Source: Candidatus Kaiserbacteria bacterium
Lineage (GTDB): Bacteria; Patescibacteriota; Minisyncoccia; Phycocordibacterales; UBA2100
NCBI GenBank assembly: GCA_027066795.1
Contig: JAMONA010000018.1
Span: 1-12,562 of the forward strand
Direction: 5' to 3'
DNA: 12,562 bases
The notes under the pieces were generated by a model. That model made no database searches. It saw only the letters and a list, made by a program, of their open reading frames with translations, and was not told where the DNA came from. The position numbers and the translations under genes were made by a program. Positions 1 to 5,624 of this stretch are shown here, piece by piece (within the stretch, counting starts at the first letter, position 1; each line of letters starts with the position of its first letter).

Positions 1-76
1 TCAAGAAGCTCTCACCACTTGTATTGTCTTTAAAGATTACCTCACGATAATTATCTGGATGTATGTCTTTTTTCAT
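1..76 (-). CDS. rpmE2: 50S ribosomal protein L31, type B (N-terminal part; runs off the window)
   Basis: The minus strand from the ATG at 76 reads MKKDIHPDNYREVIFKDN and continues to the window edge, giving 25 residues. The opening K-x-I-H-P followed by a V-I-F-x-D stretch is the signature N-terminus of bacterial L31, a protein of the large subunit central protuberance. No CxxC zinc-ribbon cysteine is visible in this part, which fits the zinc-independent type B paralogue, but the remainder lies outside the window. The start is well placed: a TATAAT hexamer lies only 9 nt upstream, so the mRNA probably has almost no leader and no Shine-Dalgarno. The product is known from the family; the type B assignment is an inference from the short N-terminus. 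Confidence 0.8.
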   Translation of the reverse strand, partial: MKKDIHPDNYREVIFKDNTSGESFL

Positions 77-85
77 TGTGGCAGA

Positions 86-113
86 ATTATACAGAAAAAA
101 TGTACTTATGCAA
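86..113 (-). promoter_or_regulatory. Promoter for L31 (sigma70-like, leaderless)
   Basis: Minus-strand TTGCAT (113-108), a 16-nt spacer and a perfect TATAAT (91-86). The expected start of transcription, about 7 nt after the -10, falls at or within a few bases of the ATG at 76. This predicts a leaderless message. Confidence 0.6.
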
Positions 114-130
114 TGTTATGTAACAAAACA

Positions 131-179
131 AAAGGCCTTATAAGAAAAAGGTAACAAAACCCCTTGTCCACATAAGGCC
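131..179 (-). terminator. Possible terminator downstream of the small minus-strand gene
   Basis: On the minus strand GGCCTTAT (179-172) pairs with ATAAGGCC (141-134). The 30-nt loop itself holds a weak AAGG/CCTT pairing. The stem is followed by a T-rich run (TTTTGTTTTG). It lies between the TAG of the small gene at 193 and the L31 promoter, where a terminator is expected. The long loop makes it less typical than the other terminators here. Confidence 0.4.
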
Positions 180-192
180 GAATATGAAAGAG

Positions 193-480
193 CTAGTCGG
201 CTTTAGCGCCGTCACGAATCCACTGGCAAAACCTCTTCCAGTGAACACCATATTTTTTTGTAATACCTACATTAACAACAATTTCAAACACACCTTCATG
301 TGTGTTTGTGCGGAATTCATGGAAATCGTCACCAAAAGATCACTTCCCCTTAGACTCAACCCTGCTTACAGCACCTTGCATATAAGGCAGTGACGCTTTT
401 TTAGGTGTTCCCGATACTCGGTATATTAGATACTCAGGTGGTTTGCCAATACAAGAGGCATAAGTTACATCAAGCTTCAT
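193..480 (-). pseudogene. Unrecognised 95-codon small gene interrupted by one in-frame TGA
   Basis: The minus strand opens with an ATG at 480 and stays in one frame to a TAG at 193-195, except for a single TGA at 340-342. The part before the TGA is 46 residues (starting MKLDVTYASCIGKPPEYLIY). The part after it is 48 residues (SFGDDFHEFRTNTHEGVFEI through VHWKRFCQWIRDGAKAD). Both halves have ordinary protein composition and continue in the same frame, so this looks like one coding sequence with a stop inside rather than two genes. The start is strongly supported: AGGAG at 492-488 lies 7 nt before the ATG, the only canonical Shine-Dalgarno I found in the window, and a good promoter precedes it. 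I do not recognise the family. The TGA could be a recent Trp or Gly codon mutation, a sequencing error, programmed readthrough, or the true end of a 46-residue protein. Both Trp codons in the second half are TGG. Confidence 0.55.
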
Positions 481-511
481 TTGTCTCTCTCCTTTTCAAT
501 GAGCATCCTAA

Positions 512-540
512 AGTATACCACTACCCCTCGAGGGCGGCAA
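512..540 (-). promoter_or_regulatory. Promoter for the small minus-strand gene
   Basis: Minus-strand TTGCCG (540-535), a 17-nt spacer and TATACT (517-512). It overlaps the last codons and the stop of the lytic transglycosylase gene (stop at 521-523). Transcription would start near 505, giving a leader of about 25 nt that carries the AGGAG ribosome binding site. Confidence 0.6.
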
Positions 541-1873
541 TATCCTTAGCGTACTGGTCACGGAAGCGCATTGTCCTGTCTCCGTACCACCAGTACTCAG
601 TCTTCTTAGCATTACGCCAGCCTGCTAGGTATCTCACAGCCGCTAAGTGCTCGGCTGTACGTGTGCCCTTGTCTGCACCGTTGTCCATCATTAGTAAAGA
701 GTTGGCAAACACCGCTGTACGAGGGTCCCATGGGTTGGGTGGATTCTGTCCACTCATACGAGCTATCCTGTCTTTATAAAGTATCCATGTAGATGGTATG
801 AATTGAGCTGGGCCCATAGCTCCTCCATACCCATAGCCACATCTATTACCTGGACCAGCCGCTTCACGCTTAGCTGCTGAGCACGGCCTTGCTGATATAG
901 GCATGTCATCAGGGTTGAGGCCAAGCTCGGCCACAATCTCTAAAAAGACTGGCATGTCACGTGTCGGGTGCATGTCTTCATCCCACTTGCCTACACCTAA
1001 ATTTTTACCAAGGTTAGTCTCTACTGTAAGGATGGCGAGTATAAGTGCTGGAGATACATCTGTACGAGCACTAGCCTCTTTAGCATAGCCCAACATAGTA
1101 CCAAAAGACACGTCACCCCCGGTTGAGTCTCTAAGTGCAAATAACTTTGCCCGTATCTGTGCGACACTTCGCTCTTTCTCTTTAATAGTATCTTTATAAG
1201 CTCCCTCCTCACTCTTAGCACGACTTGCCAAGGCGTCTTTAGCCTTCTTGTCTGCTATCACGTCCTGCCTCTCTCTTTCTTGTATCATCCTAAGTTCCTC
1301 CTGGTCAGAGCGTACCTCAGCCAGACTGTTTTGTTCAGAACGAAGACCACTCTGGGTAGTAGATATCTCTACAAAAGACTCTCTAAGCGCCAACTTTATA
1401 AAACCTAACCTGTCTAAGTCTACAAATACCTCAGAGAAGCTCCCACCACCAAGCACAAGCTCTATCATGCTTAGGTCATCATACTCATTAGTCTTTCTAA
1501 TCAACTGCCCTAAACTTGCCTCCTCTCTTGTAACTTTCTCATCTAGAGAGGCTATTATGTTCTCCTTATCACCTATCTCATAATTAAGGTCTTTTATAGC
1601 CAGCCTACGCTTGCTTATTGTGAGGTTGGCTCTACGTATCTTACTGTTCAATAGAGCGGACTCACTCTCATAACCCTGTCTCTCTTCCTTCTTATTCATT
1701 AATTCAATACGGTCTCGTTGTATCTCCATCTCTTTATTAACAATCTCAGTTTTTAACTTTACCCTTTCTGCCTCTATCTCTGCTTCCGTCTTTTCTGCAC
1801 TGACAAAAGTTGGCAAACCGAGACTAATACTGATAATAAATACCGCTAATGTTTTTATTTTGAATCCACACAT
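521..1873 (-). CDS. Secreted coiled-coil lytic transglycosylase (EnvC/PcsB-like coil fused to an MltB/SLT_2-type catalytic domain)
   Basis: The N-terminus is a signal peptide: basic residues, a hydrophobic run (TLAVFIISISLGLPTF) and a VSA cleavage site. Roughly residues 30-260 are a long charged coiled coil. It contains a segment (SMIELVLGGGSFSEVFVDLD) like the short hydrophobic stretch in EnvC/PcsB/CwlO coils, which answer to FtsEX. The C-terminal part resembles MltB-type lytic transglycosylases. These cleave the MurNAc-GlcNAc bond of peptidoglycan, leaving 1,6-anhydro ends. The expected catalytic Glu is in ILTVETNLG (E287 counted from the ATG at 1879), followed by GYGGAMGPAQFIPSTW and NPWDPRTAV. 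Two cysteines (C333, C347) bracket a loop just before that motif and could form a disulfide outside the membrane. Of two in-frame ATGs (1879 and 1873) I chose 1873: TATACT lies 9 nt before it, but only 3 nt before 1879. Control by FtsEX is an inference. Confidence 0.8.
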   Translation of the reverse strand: MCGFKIKTLAVFIISISLGLPTFVSAEKTEAEIEAERVKLKTEIVNKEMEIQRDRIELMNKKEERQGYESESALLNSKIRRANLTISKRRLAIKDLNYEIGDKENIIASLDEKVTREEASLGQLIRKTNEYDDLSMIELVLGGGSFSEVFVDLDRLGFIKLALRESFVEISTTQSGLRSEQNSLAEVRSDQEELRMIQERERQDVIADKKAKDALASRAKSEEGAYKDTIKEKERSVAQIRAKLFALRDSTGGDVSFGTMLGYAKEASARTDVSPALILAILTVETNLGKNLGVGKWDEDMHPTRDMPVFLEIVAELGLNPDDMPISARPCSAAKREAAGPGNRCGYGYGGAMGPAQFIPSTWILYKDRIARMSGQNPPNPWDPRTAVFANSLLMMDNGADKGTRTAEHLAAVRYLAGWRNAKKTEYWWYGDRTMRFRDQYAKDIAALEG

Positions 1874-1882
1874 AGGCATTTA

Positions 1883-1917
1883 AGTATAACACTTATAGTA
1901 TAAAAGTGCTGTATAAT
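1883..1917. promoter_or_regulatory. Back-to-back -10 boxes of the transglycosylase and MFS genes
   Basis: Minus-strand TATACT (1888-1883) lies 9 nt before the transglycosylase ATG at 1873. Plus-strand TATAAT (1912-1917) lies 6 nt before the MFS ATG at 1924. Neither has a convincing -35 hexamer. The two starts are only about 50 bp apart, so the promoters overlap and both transcripts should be nearly leaderless. Confidence 0.5.
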
Positions 1918-1923
1918 ACACAG

Positions 1924-3099
1924 ATGTTAGCTCACCTATTAAAGTCACGACACGCTATGGGCACCCTATATGCTCTTAACTTTTTACTTGGTGCTCATAT
2001 AGCACTGATTGTGTACTTCAATGCTAGCTTTTTGGAAACACGTGGTATATCCGACGAGTGGTTAGGTGGTCTTTTTGTGATAGGGTCTATATTAAGTATT
2101 TTTGTTTACTATTTATTACCTAAGCTACTAAACACCTTTGGTGTTTACAAATTATTAATGTTGGTTGCTTTTCTAGAATTCTTCCTCTTTCTAGGCTTAG
2201 GCCATGCACAAAACATTGTGGTGACTGTTATATTCTTTATACTCTCGCTAGCAATAGGAGTTCCATTATTTTACGGTCTAGACATACTACTAGAGGCCAC
2301 CACAGAGAGCGAGAGTGACACCGGTGGCGACAGGAGCTCGTTCCTCACCATGCTTAATTTGGCTTTTGTTGTATCCCCATTTATAGCTGGACTCATACTT
2401 AAATACCTTGGTTTCAGCGAGCTCTATACACTTGCTGCATTTTTACTGCTGCCATTTATGTTTTTACTACGTAGAGAGTTTAAAGATTTTAAAAATCAAA
2501 CTTACGAAAGGTTACGTATATTGCCAACAATTAACGAATTGTATAAAGATGGTGACTTACGAAACATATTCATTGTTCAATTCCTTATACGTTTCTTCTT
2601 TGCTTGGATGGTTATATACATGACTATATACCTACATCAGCACATCGGATTTACACTATCTACTATAGGAATTATGTTTTCTGTAATGCTTATACCATTT
2701 GCATTACTTGAGTGGCCTCTTGGTCACTTCGCAGATAAGCGCTACGGTGAAAAAGAGTTTTTAATAGCTGGTTTTATAATCCTATCTTTAGCAGTGTACG
2801 CTCTGTCATTTATAACAACGGCAGACTTCGCATTGTGGATGCTAGTATTGTTCATCACAAGAGTTGGCGCCGCAACCATAGAGGTTATGAATGAGATATA
2901 CTTCTTTAAACACGTTGATGACAAAGACACAGACACTATAAGCGCGTTCCGAATACTTAGTCCACTTGCCTATATTATAGGACCTGCGTCTGGCTCGCTG
3001 ATACTGTTCTTTATACCAATGCAGTATATGTTTGGTGTACTAGGTATCATAATGCTTGTAGGGGTGGTAGCAAGTTACTCTCTTACAGATACAAAATAA
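1924..3099 (+). CDS. Major facilitator superfamily (MFS) transporter, substrate unknown
   Basis: A 391-residue, very hydrophobic protein with about 12 predicted membrane segments in two halves. The halves are joined by a charged loop (LRREFKDFKNQTYERLR, then a region ending before the second bundle). An MFS motif A-like loop, GHFADKRYGEK, lies in the second half. The matching first-half loop (LLPKLLNTFGVYK) is degenerate and lacks the usual acidic residue. MFS proteins move small solutes by uniport, symport or antiport; nothing here identifies the substrate. A GTG at 1906 is in frame, but the ATG at 1924 is better placed because TATAAT ends 6 nt before it and the GTG would lie upstream of the transcription start. 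It is divergent from the transglycosylase and convergent with rplY. Confidence 0.8.
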   Translation: MLAHLLKSRHAMGTLYALNFLLGAHIALIVYFNASFLETRGISDEWLGGLFVIGSILSIFVYYLLPKLLNTFGVYKLLMLVAFLEFFLFLGLGHAQNIVVTVIFFILSLAIGVPLFYGLDILLEATTESESDTGGDRSSFLTMLNLAFVVSPFIAGLILKYLGFSELYTLAAFLLLPFMFLLRREFKDFKNQTYERLRILPTINELYKDGDLRNIFIVQFLIRFFFAWMVIYMTIYLHQHIGFTLSTIGIMFSVMLIPFALLEWPLGHFADKRYGEKEFLIAGFIILSLAVYALSFITTADFALWMLVLFITRVGAATIEVMNEIYFFKHVDDKDTDTISAFRILSPLAYIIGPASGSLILFFIPMQYMFGVLGIIMLVGVVASYSLTDTK

Positions 3100-3123
3100 A
3101 AGAGCAGTGTGCACTGCTCTTTT
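3098..3123. terminator. Bidirectional terminator between MFS and rplY
   Basis: AGAGCAGT pairs with ACTGCTCT around a GTGC loop (3101-3120), flanked by AAA on one side and TTT on the other, immediately after the MFS stop. The symmetric A/T flanks let it serve both converging genes. Confidence 0.85.
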
Positions 3124-3148
3124 ATATACTTTATTAAGTTGAAATATT

Positions 3149-3826
3149 TTACTCTTCTGTCTTCTCTCCTTCTGCCTTATCACCATCGTCTCCCCCATCT
3201 TTAGCGTCGGAATCTTCACCCTCTGTAGCATCTTCATCCTCGGCCATAGCATCACCAACAGGCGCCGATAGGTCTTCCTCTACTGCCTCAGAAACTGAAG
3301 CTATAGGGTCTGTACTCTCTAGTGTTGTCTCTGCACTCTCTGGCAACTTCAGGTCTGCAACTGTTATAACACTAGATATGTCTACTAGCTTAGCAAGGTC
3401 CACCTCTATACTCTGTGGTATATCACTTGGACGCACCTCTATCTCTAGCTCGTACTGTATCTTTGTCACTACACCATTAATCTTCTCTGCTGGTGCCTCT
3501 CCTACGAACTCTAACGGTATGCTTACTGTCAACTTCTTTCCTCTCTCAATCACATAGAAGTCTATATGCATGGCCTCATCTGTAAGAGGGTGCCATTGTA
3601 CTCCTTTTATAAGAGCCTCCTTGTCTTCTCCAACTCCTGAAAGGACCACAATGGTGCTCTCTCCGGCATCAGCCCATATTTTAGTAAACTCTTTAGCGTT
3701 AACACTTATAGCCATTGCCTCCTCTTGTGGACCATATAATACTGATGGTACACCACCCTCTGCACGCACAGAATTAGGGTTACCCTCACGGGTTGTAATA
3801 GTAACTTTTATTTGCTTAGTTGTCAT
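3149..3826 (-). CDS. rplY: 50S ribosomal protein L25, long form (CTC family)
   Basis: 225 residues from the ATG at 3826. The N-terminal half is the 5S rRNA-binding L25 domain: it starts MTTKQIKVTITTREG, followed by VPSVLYGP, the position of the usual G-x-x-P-A-V-x-Y-G motif. The C-terminal beta domain (about residues 96-185) marks the long CTC type (SIPLEFVGEAPAEKINGV, then EVRPSDIPQSIEVDL). The last 40 or so residues are a very acidic, low-complexity tail ending GEKTEE, common in this family and probably disordered. L25 binds loop E of 5S rRNA in the central protuberance. A longer reading frame runs upstream to 3862, but it would begin upstream of the TATACT -10 box (3840-3835), which lies 8 nt before the ATG I chose. 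The gene is divergent from the infC operon and appears to share its -35 element. Confidence 0.92.
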   Translation of the reverse strand: MTTKQIKVTITTREGNPNSVRAEGGVPSVLYGPQEEAMAISVNAKEFTKIWADAGESTIVVLSGVGEDKEALIKGVQWHPLTDEAMHIDFYVIERGKKLTVSIPLEFVGEAPAEKINGVVTKIQYELEIEVRPSDIPQSIEVDLAKLVDISSVITVADLKLPESAETTLESTDPIASVSEAVEEDLSAPVGDAMAEDEDATEGEDSDAKDGGDDGDKAEGEKTEE

Positions 3827-3834
3827 AGCGCCGT

Positions 3835-3885
3835 AGTATATACAATAGTTGTATAATTGCAACCATATTGTATTAGTTGTATACT
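3835..3885. promoter_or_regulatory. Divergent promoters sharing one palindromic -35 hexamer (rplY / infC operon)
   Basis: TTGCAA at 3857-3862 is its own reverse complement. Leftward it sits 16 nt from TATACT (3840-3835) ahead of rplY. Rightward it sits 17 nt from TATACT (3880-3885) ahead of the infC operon. RNA polymerase could bind in either direction but not both at once. The rplY transcript would be leaderless; the operon transcript would have a leader of about 26 nt, AT-rich and without a Shine-Dalgarno. A second plus-strand TATAAT (3852-3857) overlaps the element but has no partner -35. Confidence 0.6.
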
Positions 3886-3917
3886 ACATTAAATAATTAA
3901 AAACTAACTGAAATATT

Positions 3918-4100
3918 ATGTTTGAAAGATTCGGATTAGGTGGAGGTGGAAAAGATGAGCAAATAGTTGGTATACCGAAAGCCTTACTAGAGACTCTGTC
4001 TGGCCTGTTACCCGAGCTAGATGACGAAGATATTCGAAACTTATCTACTGCCGAGCCATTACTAGAGGCAGTTGATGCTATAATTGCAGACAATAACTAA
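3918..4100 (+). CDS. Unrecognised 60-residue acidic protein, first gene of the infC operon
   Basis: The product starts MFERFGLGGGGKDEQIVGIP and continues with two predicted amphipathic helices rich in Leu, Glu and Asp (KALLETLSGLLPELDDED, then a LLEAVDAIIADNN end). A glycine-rich linker follows the first six residues. There is no signal peptide or membrane segment. I do not recognise the family. It is likely real because it sits directly behind a good promoter (TATACT at 3880-3885), has its stop one base before the next ATG, and is co-directional with infC. There is no Shine-Dalgarno. A role in or near translation is only a guess from context. Confidence 0.65.
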   Translation: MFERFGLGGGGKDEQIVGIPKALLETLSGLLPELDDEDIRNLSTAEPLLEAVDAIIADNN

Positions 4101-4101
4101 T

Positions 4102-4326
4102 ATGAATTCAGACATAGACACTAAAACCGTTACTAGTATAGTGGCACGAATCAAGGCAGCTAGTGGTGAGAAAGTAGACGAAGAACAACTGGCTATAATA
4201 TTAGGCAACTCTCTAAGGCAGCTCAAAGAGCAAGATGCCGAAAAATATTTAGATGTAATAAAAGACCTCTCCCACAAACTTGAGGCTATGGCAACTGAGA
4301 TTGGTAAGCTACATGTGCAAAACTAA
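4102..4326 (+). CDS. Unrecognised 74-residue helical protein, second gene of the infC operon
   Basis: The start is the ATG one base after the upstream TAA (TAA-T-ATG), an arrangement typical of translational coupling. The longer in-frame TTG start at 4084 would overlap the upstream gene and is less likely. The product (MNSDIDTKTVTSIVARIKAA, then a Q-L-A-I-I-L-G helix and an E-K-Y-L-D-V-I-K-D-L helix) reads as three or four amphipathic helices with balanced charge and no membrane segment. I do not recognise it. Its spacing to infC (27 nt) and shared direction place it in the operon with IF3, L35 and L20. Confidence 0.65.
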   Translation: MNSDIDTKTVTSIVARIKAASGEKVDEEQLAIILGNSLRQLKEQDAEKYLDVIKDLSHKLEAMATEIGKLHVQN

Positions 4327-4353
4327 GCATATTATGCTAAGCTTGGGCGCACA

Positions 4354-4935
4354 ATGCCAAGAGATAACGACAGAGTCAGAATAAACGAGGAGATACGCGT
4401 ACCCGAGGTGCGTGTAGTAGGCAATGAAGGTGAGAACCTTGATGTCATGACTACTCGTGACGCTATTGCCAAGGCAAGGGCACAAGGTCTAGACCTTATA
4501 GAGATATCTCCTAAGGCCAAGCCTCCAGTAGCCAAGATTACCGACTATGGTAAGTATAGTTATGAAGCCAAGAAAAAGGCAAAAGAGATGAAGGCCAAGC
4601 AACACCGCACAGAGACCAAGGTTGCACAGGTCAAAATAGGCACCGGAGAAAATGACCTTAAAAGAAAAGCGGGTAAAATAGCCCTATGGCTGGCAAATGG
4701 TGACAGAGTAAAGGTAGACTTATTCTTATGGGGGCGCTATAAATATATGGACTTTAAATTTTTAAAGGATAGACTTGAGAAATTCCTTGCAATTATCCCA
4801 GAATCGTTTAAGATAGCCGACGAAATCAAAAAAAGTCCAAAAGGGCTTACCACAGTCATAGAACTTGATAAAAGTGGCACTGGGGTTGTATTTGATTTTC
4901 AAAAGGTAGAAAAAAACAAAGATGAAAACAAATAA
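4354..4935 (+). CDS. infC: Translation initiation factor IF-3
   Basis: 193 residues with the complete two-domain IF-3 layout. The N-domain begins near RINEEIRVPEVRVVG, followed by A-x-x-G-L-D-L-I-E-I-S-P and PPVAKITDYGKYSYE, a signature of the family. A lysine-rich linker helix (EAKKKAKEMKAKQ) joins it to the C-domain (EVAQ-like VAQVKIG, KVDLFLWGR, ...). IF-3 binds the 30S subunit, keeps subunits apart and checks the start codon and initiator tRNA. The start is an ordinary ATG rather than the rare AUU/AUC starts used for autoregulation in some bacteria. No Shine-Dalgarno precedes it. The last 14 nt overlap the rpmI start in another frame. Confidence 0.96.
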   Translation: MPRDNDRVRINEEIRVPEVRVVGNEGENLDVMTTRDAIAKARAQGLDLIEISPKAKPPVAKITDYGKYSYEAKKKAKEMKAKQHRTETKVAQVKIGTGENDLKRKAGKIALWLANGDRVKVDLFLWGRYKYMDFKFLKDRLEKFLAIIPESFKIADEIKKSPKGLTTVIELDKSGTGVVFDFQKVEKNKDENK

Positions 4936-5107
4936 AAGTTACAAAAAAAGGATTAAAGTAACCAAAAACGGCAAGGTACTTGCCCGCAAGGTTGGCCAGT
5001 GTCACTTTAACTCTAAAAATACAGGCACACAAAGACTAGCTAAAAAACAGCTACGTAAATTAACGTTAAGTCAAAGAGTTAAGCGTCGATTCTTGGCAGG
5101 GGTATAG
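4922..5107 (+). CDS. rpmI: 50S ribosomal protein L35
   Basis: 61 residues, highly basic. It opens MKTNKSYKKRIKVTKNGKV, the K-T-x-K-x-x-x-K-R-x-K-V-T-x-x-G-K-V pattern of L35, and ends with a K-R-R-F-L-A-G-V type tail. L35 is a late-assembling large-subunit protein buried in 23S rRNA. The start lies inside infC (14-nt overlap, different frame), so its translation is probably coupled to infC. The infC-rpmI-rplT order is the conserved bacterial arrangement. It is slightly shorter than common L35 proteins (about 64-66). Confidence 0.93.
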   Translation: MKTNKSYKKRIKVTKNGKVLARKVGQCHFNSKNTGTQRLAKKQLRKLTLSQRVKRRFLAGV

Positions 5108-5114
5108 TTAAAGT

Positions 5115-5146
5115 ATCCTGTAATTTTCTATAGAAAATTACAGGAT
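5115..5146 (+). promoter_or_regulatory. Perfect 14-bp hairpin between rpmI and rplT
   Basis: ATCCTGTAATTTTC (5115-5128) pairs with GAAAATTACAGGAT (5133-5146) around a TATA loop, in the 81-nt gap between L35 and L20. No T-run follows, so it is not a standard terminator. It could be a processing or stability element, a partial attenuator, or part of an L20 control site; L20 is known to repress this operon by binding mRNA in several bacteria. The specific function is not shown by the sequence. Confidence 0.6.
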
Positions 5147-5188
5147 TAAGATTAAGTAATTCATTAGCATTCATAACAAAATCTAAAC

Positions 5189-5536
5189 ATGGTAAGAGTA
5201 AAAAGAGGAACAACATCAAATAAAAGTCGTAAAAACACACTTAAGCAAGTTAAGGGTTATCGCTTTAACCGAAGCAATAAAGAGCGCGAGGCCAAGGTAG
5301 CTATCGCACATGCTGGTAACCACGCTTTTGCCCACAGACGCAAGAAGAAAAGTGACTTCCGGCGCCTATTCACAATACGCATCAATGCTGCTTTACGAGC
5401 CCTTGGTCACTCATATAGTAAGTTTATAGACAAGCTCAAAAAGAAAGAAGTAACTCTAGACCGAAAGGTACTATCACAGATAGCACAAGAGTCTCCAGAG
5501 GCATTCGAGCGCATCGTTGCTCAAGTTGCAAAATAG
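5189..5536 (+). CDS. rplT: 50S ribosomal protein L20
   Basis: 115 residues, the usual L20 length. It opens MVRVKRGTTSNKSRKNTLKQ, then KGYRFNRSNKEREAKVAIAHAGNHAFAHRRKKKSDFRRL, and continues to the FTIRINAALRALGHSYSKFI signature. The basic N-terminal extension threads into 23S rRNA and is essential early in assembly; the globular C-domain is the part that can bind the operon mRNA and repress it. No Shine-Dalgarno precedes the ATG (AACAAAATCTAAAC). It is the last gene of the operon, followed by a strong terminator. Confidence 0.96.
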   Translation: MVRVKRGTTSNKSRKNTLKQVKGYRFNRSNKEREAKVAIAHAGNHAFAHRRKKKSDFRRLFTIRINAALRALGHSYSKFIDKLKKKEVTLDRKVLSQIAQESPEAFERIVAQVAK

Positions 5537-5565
5537 TATTTTTGTTTCTATAAAATATAGATTGT

Positions 5566-5591
5566 AAAAAGCCGGCAATTGCCGGCTTTTT
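5566..5591. terminator. Strong bidirectional terminator between rplT and the beta-CASP gene
   Basis: GCCGGC (5571-5576) pairs with GCCGGC (5581-5586) around AATT, flanked by a run of A upstream and a run of T downstream. The perfect symmetry serves both converging transcription units. Confidence 0.93.
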
Positions 5592-5624
5592 ATTTATCTA
5601 ACTCTCTAAGTAACGAGTATATAG

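Noticed and set aside
184..393. Plus-strand frame of 69 codons opposite the small TGA-interrupted gene
   Set aside because: No ribosome binding site or promoter, and the minus strand has promoter, Shine-Dalgarno and better protein composition.
3852..3857. Plus-strand TATAAT overlapping the shared -35
   Set aside because: No -35 at a usable distance; the TATACT at 3880-3885 with TTGCAA at 17 nt is a better promoter.
4327..4346. Short dyad AAGCATATTATGCTAAGCTT just before infC
   Set aside because: Only a 5-bp stem with a 3-nt loop and no supporting context; likely chance. TATGCT inside it could be a weak -10 but lacks a -35.
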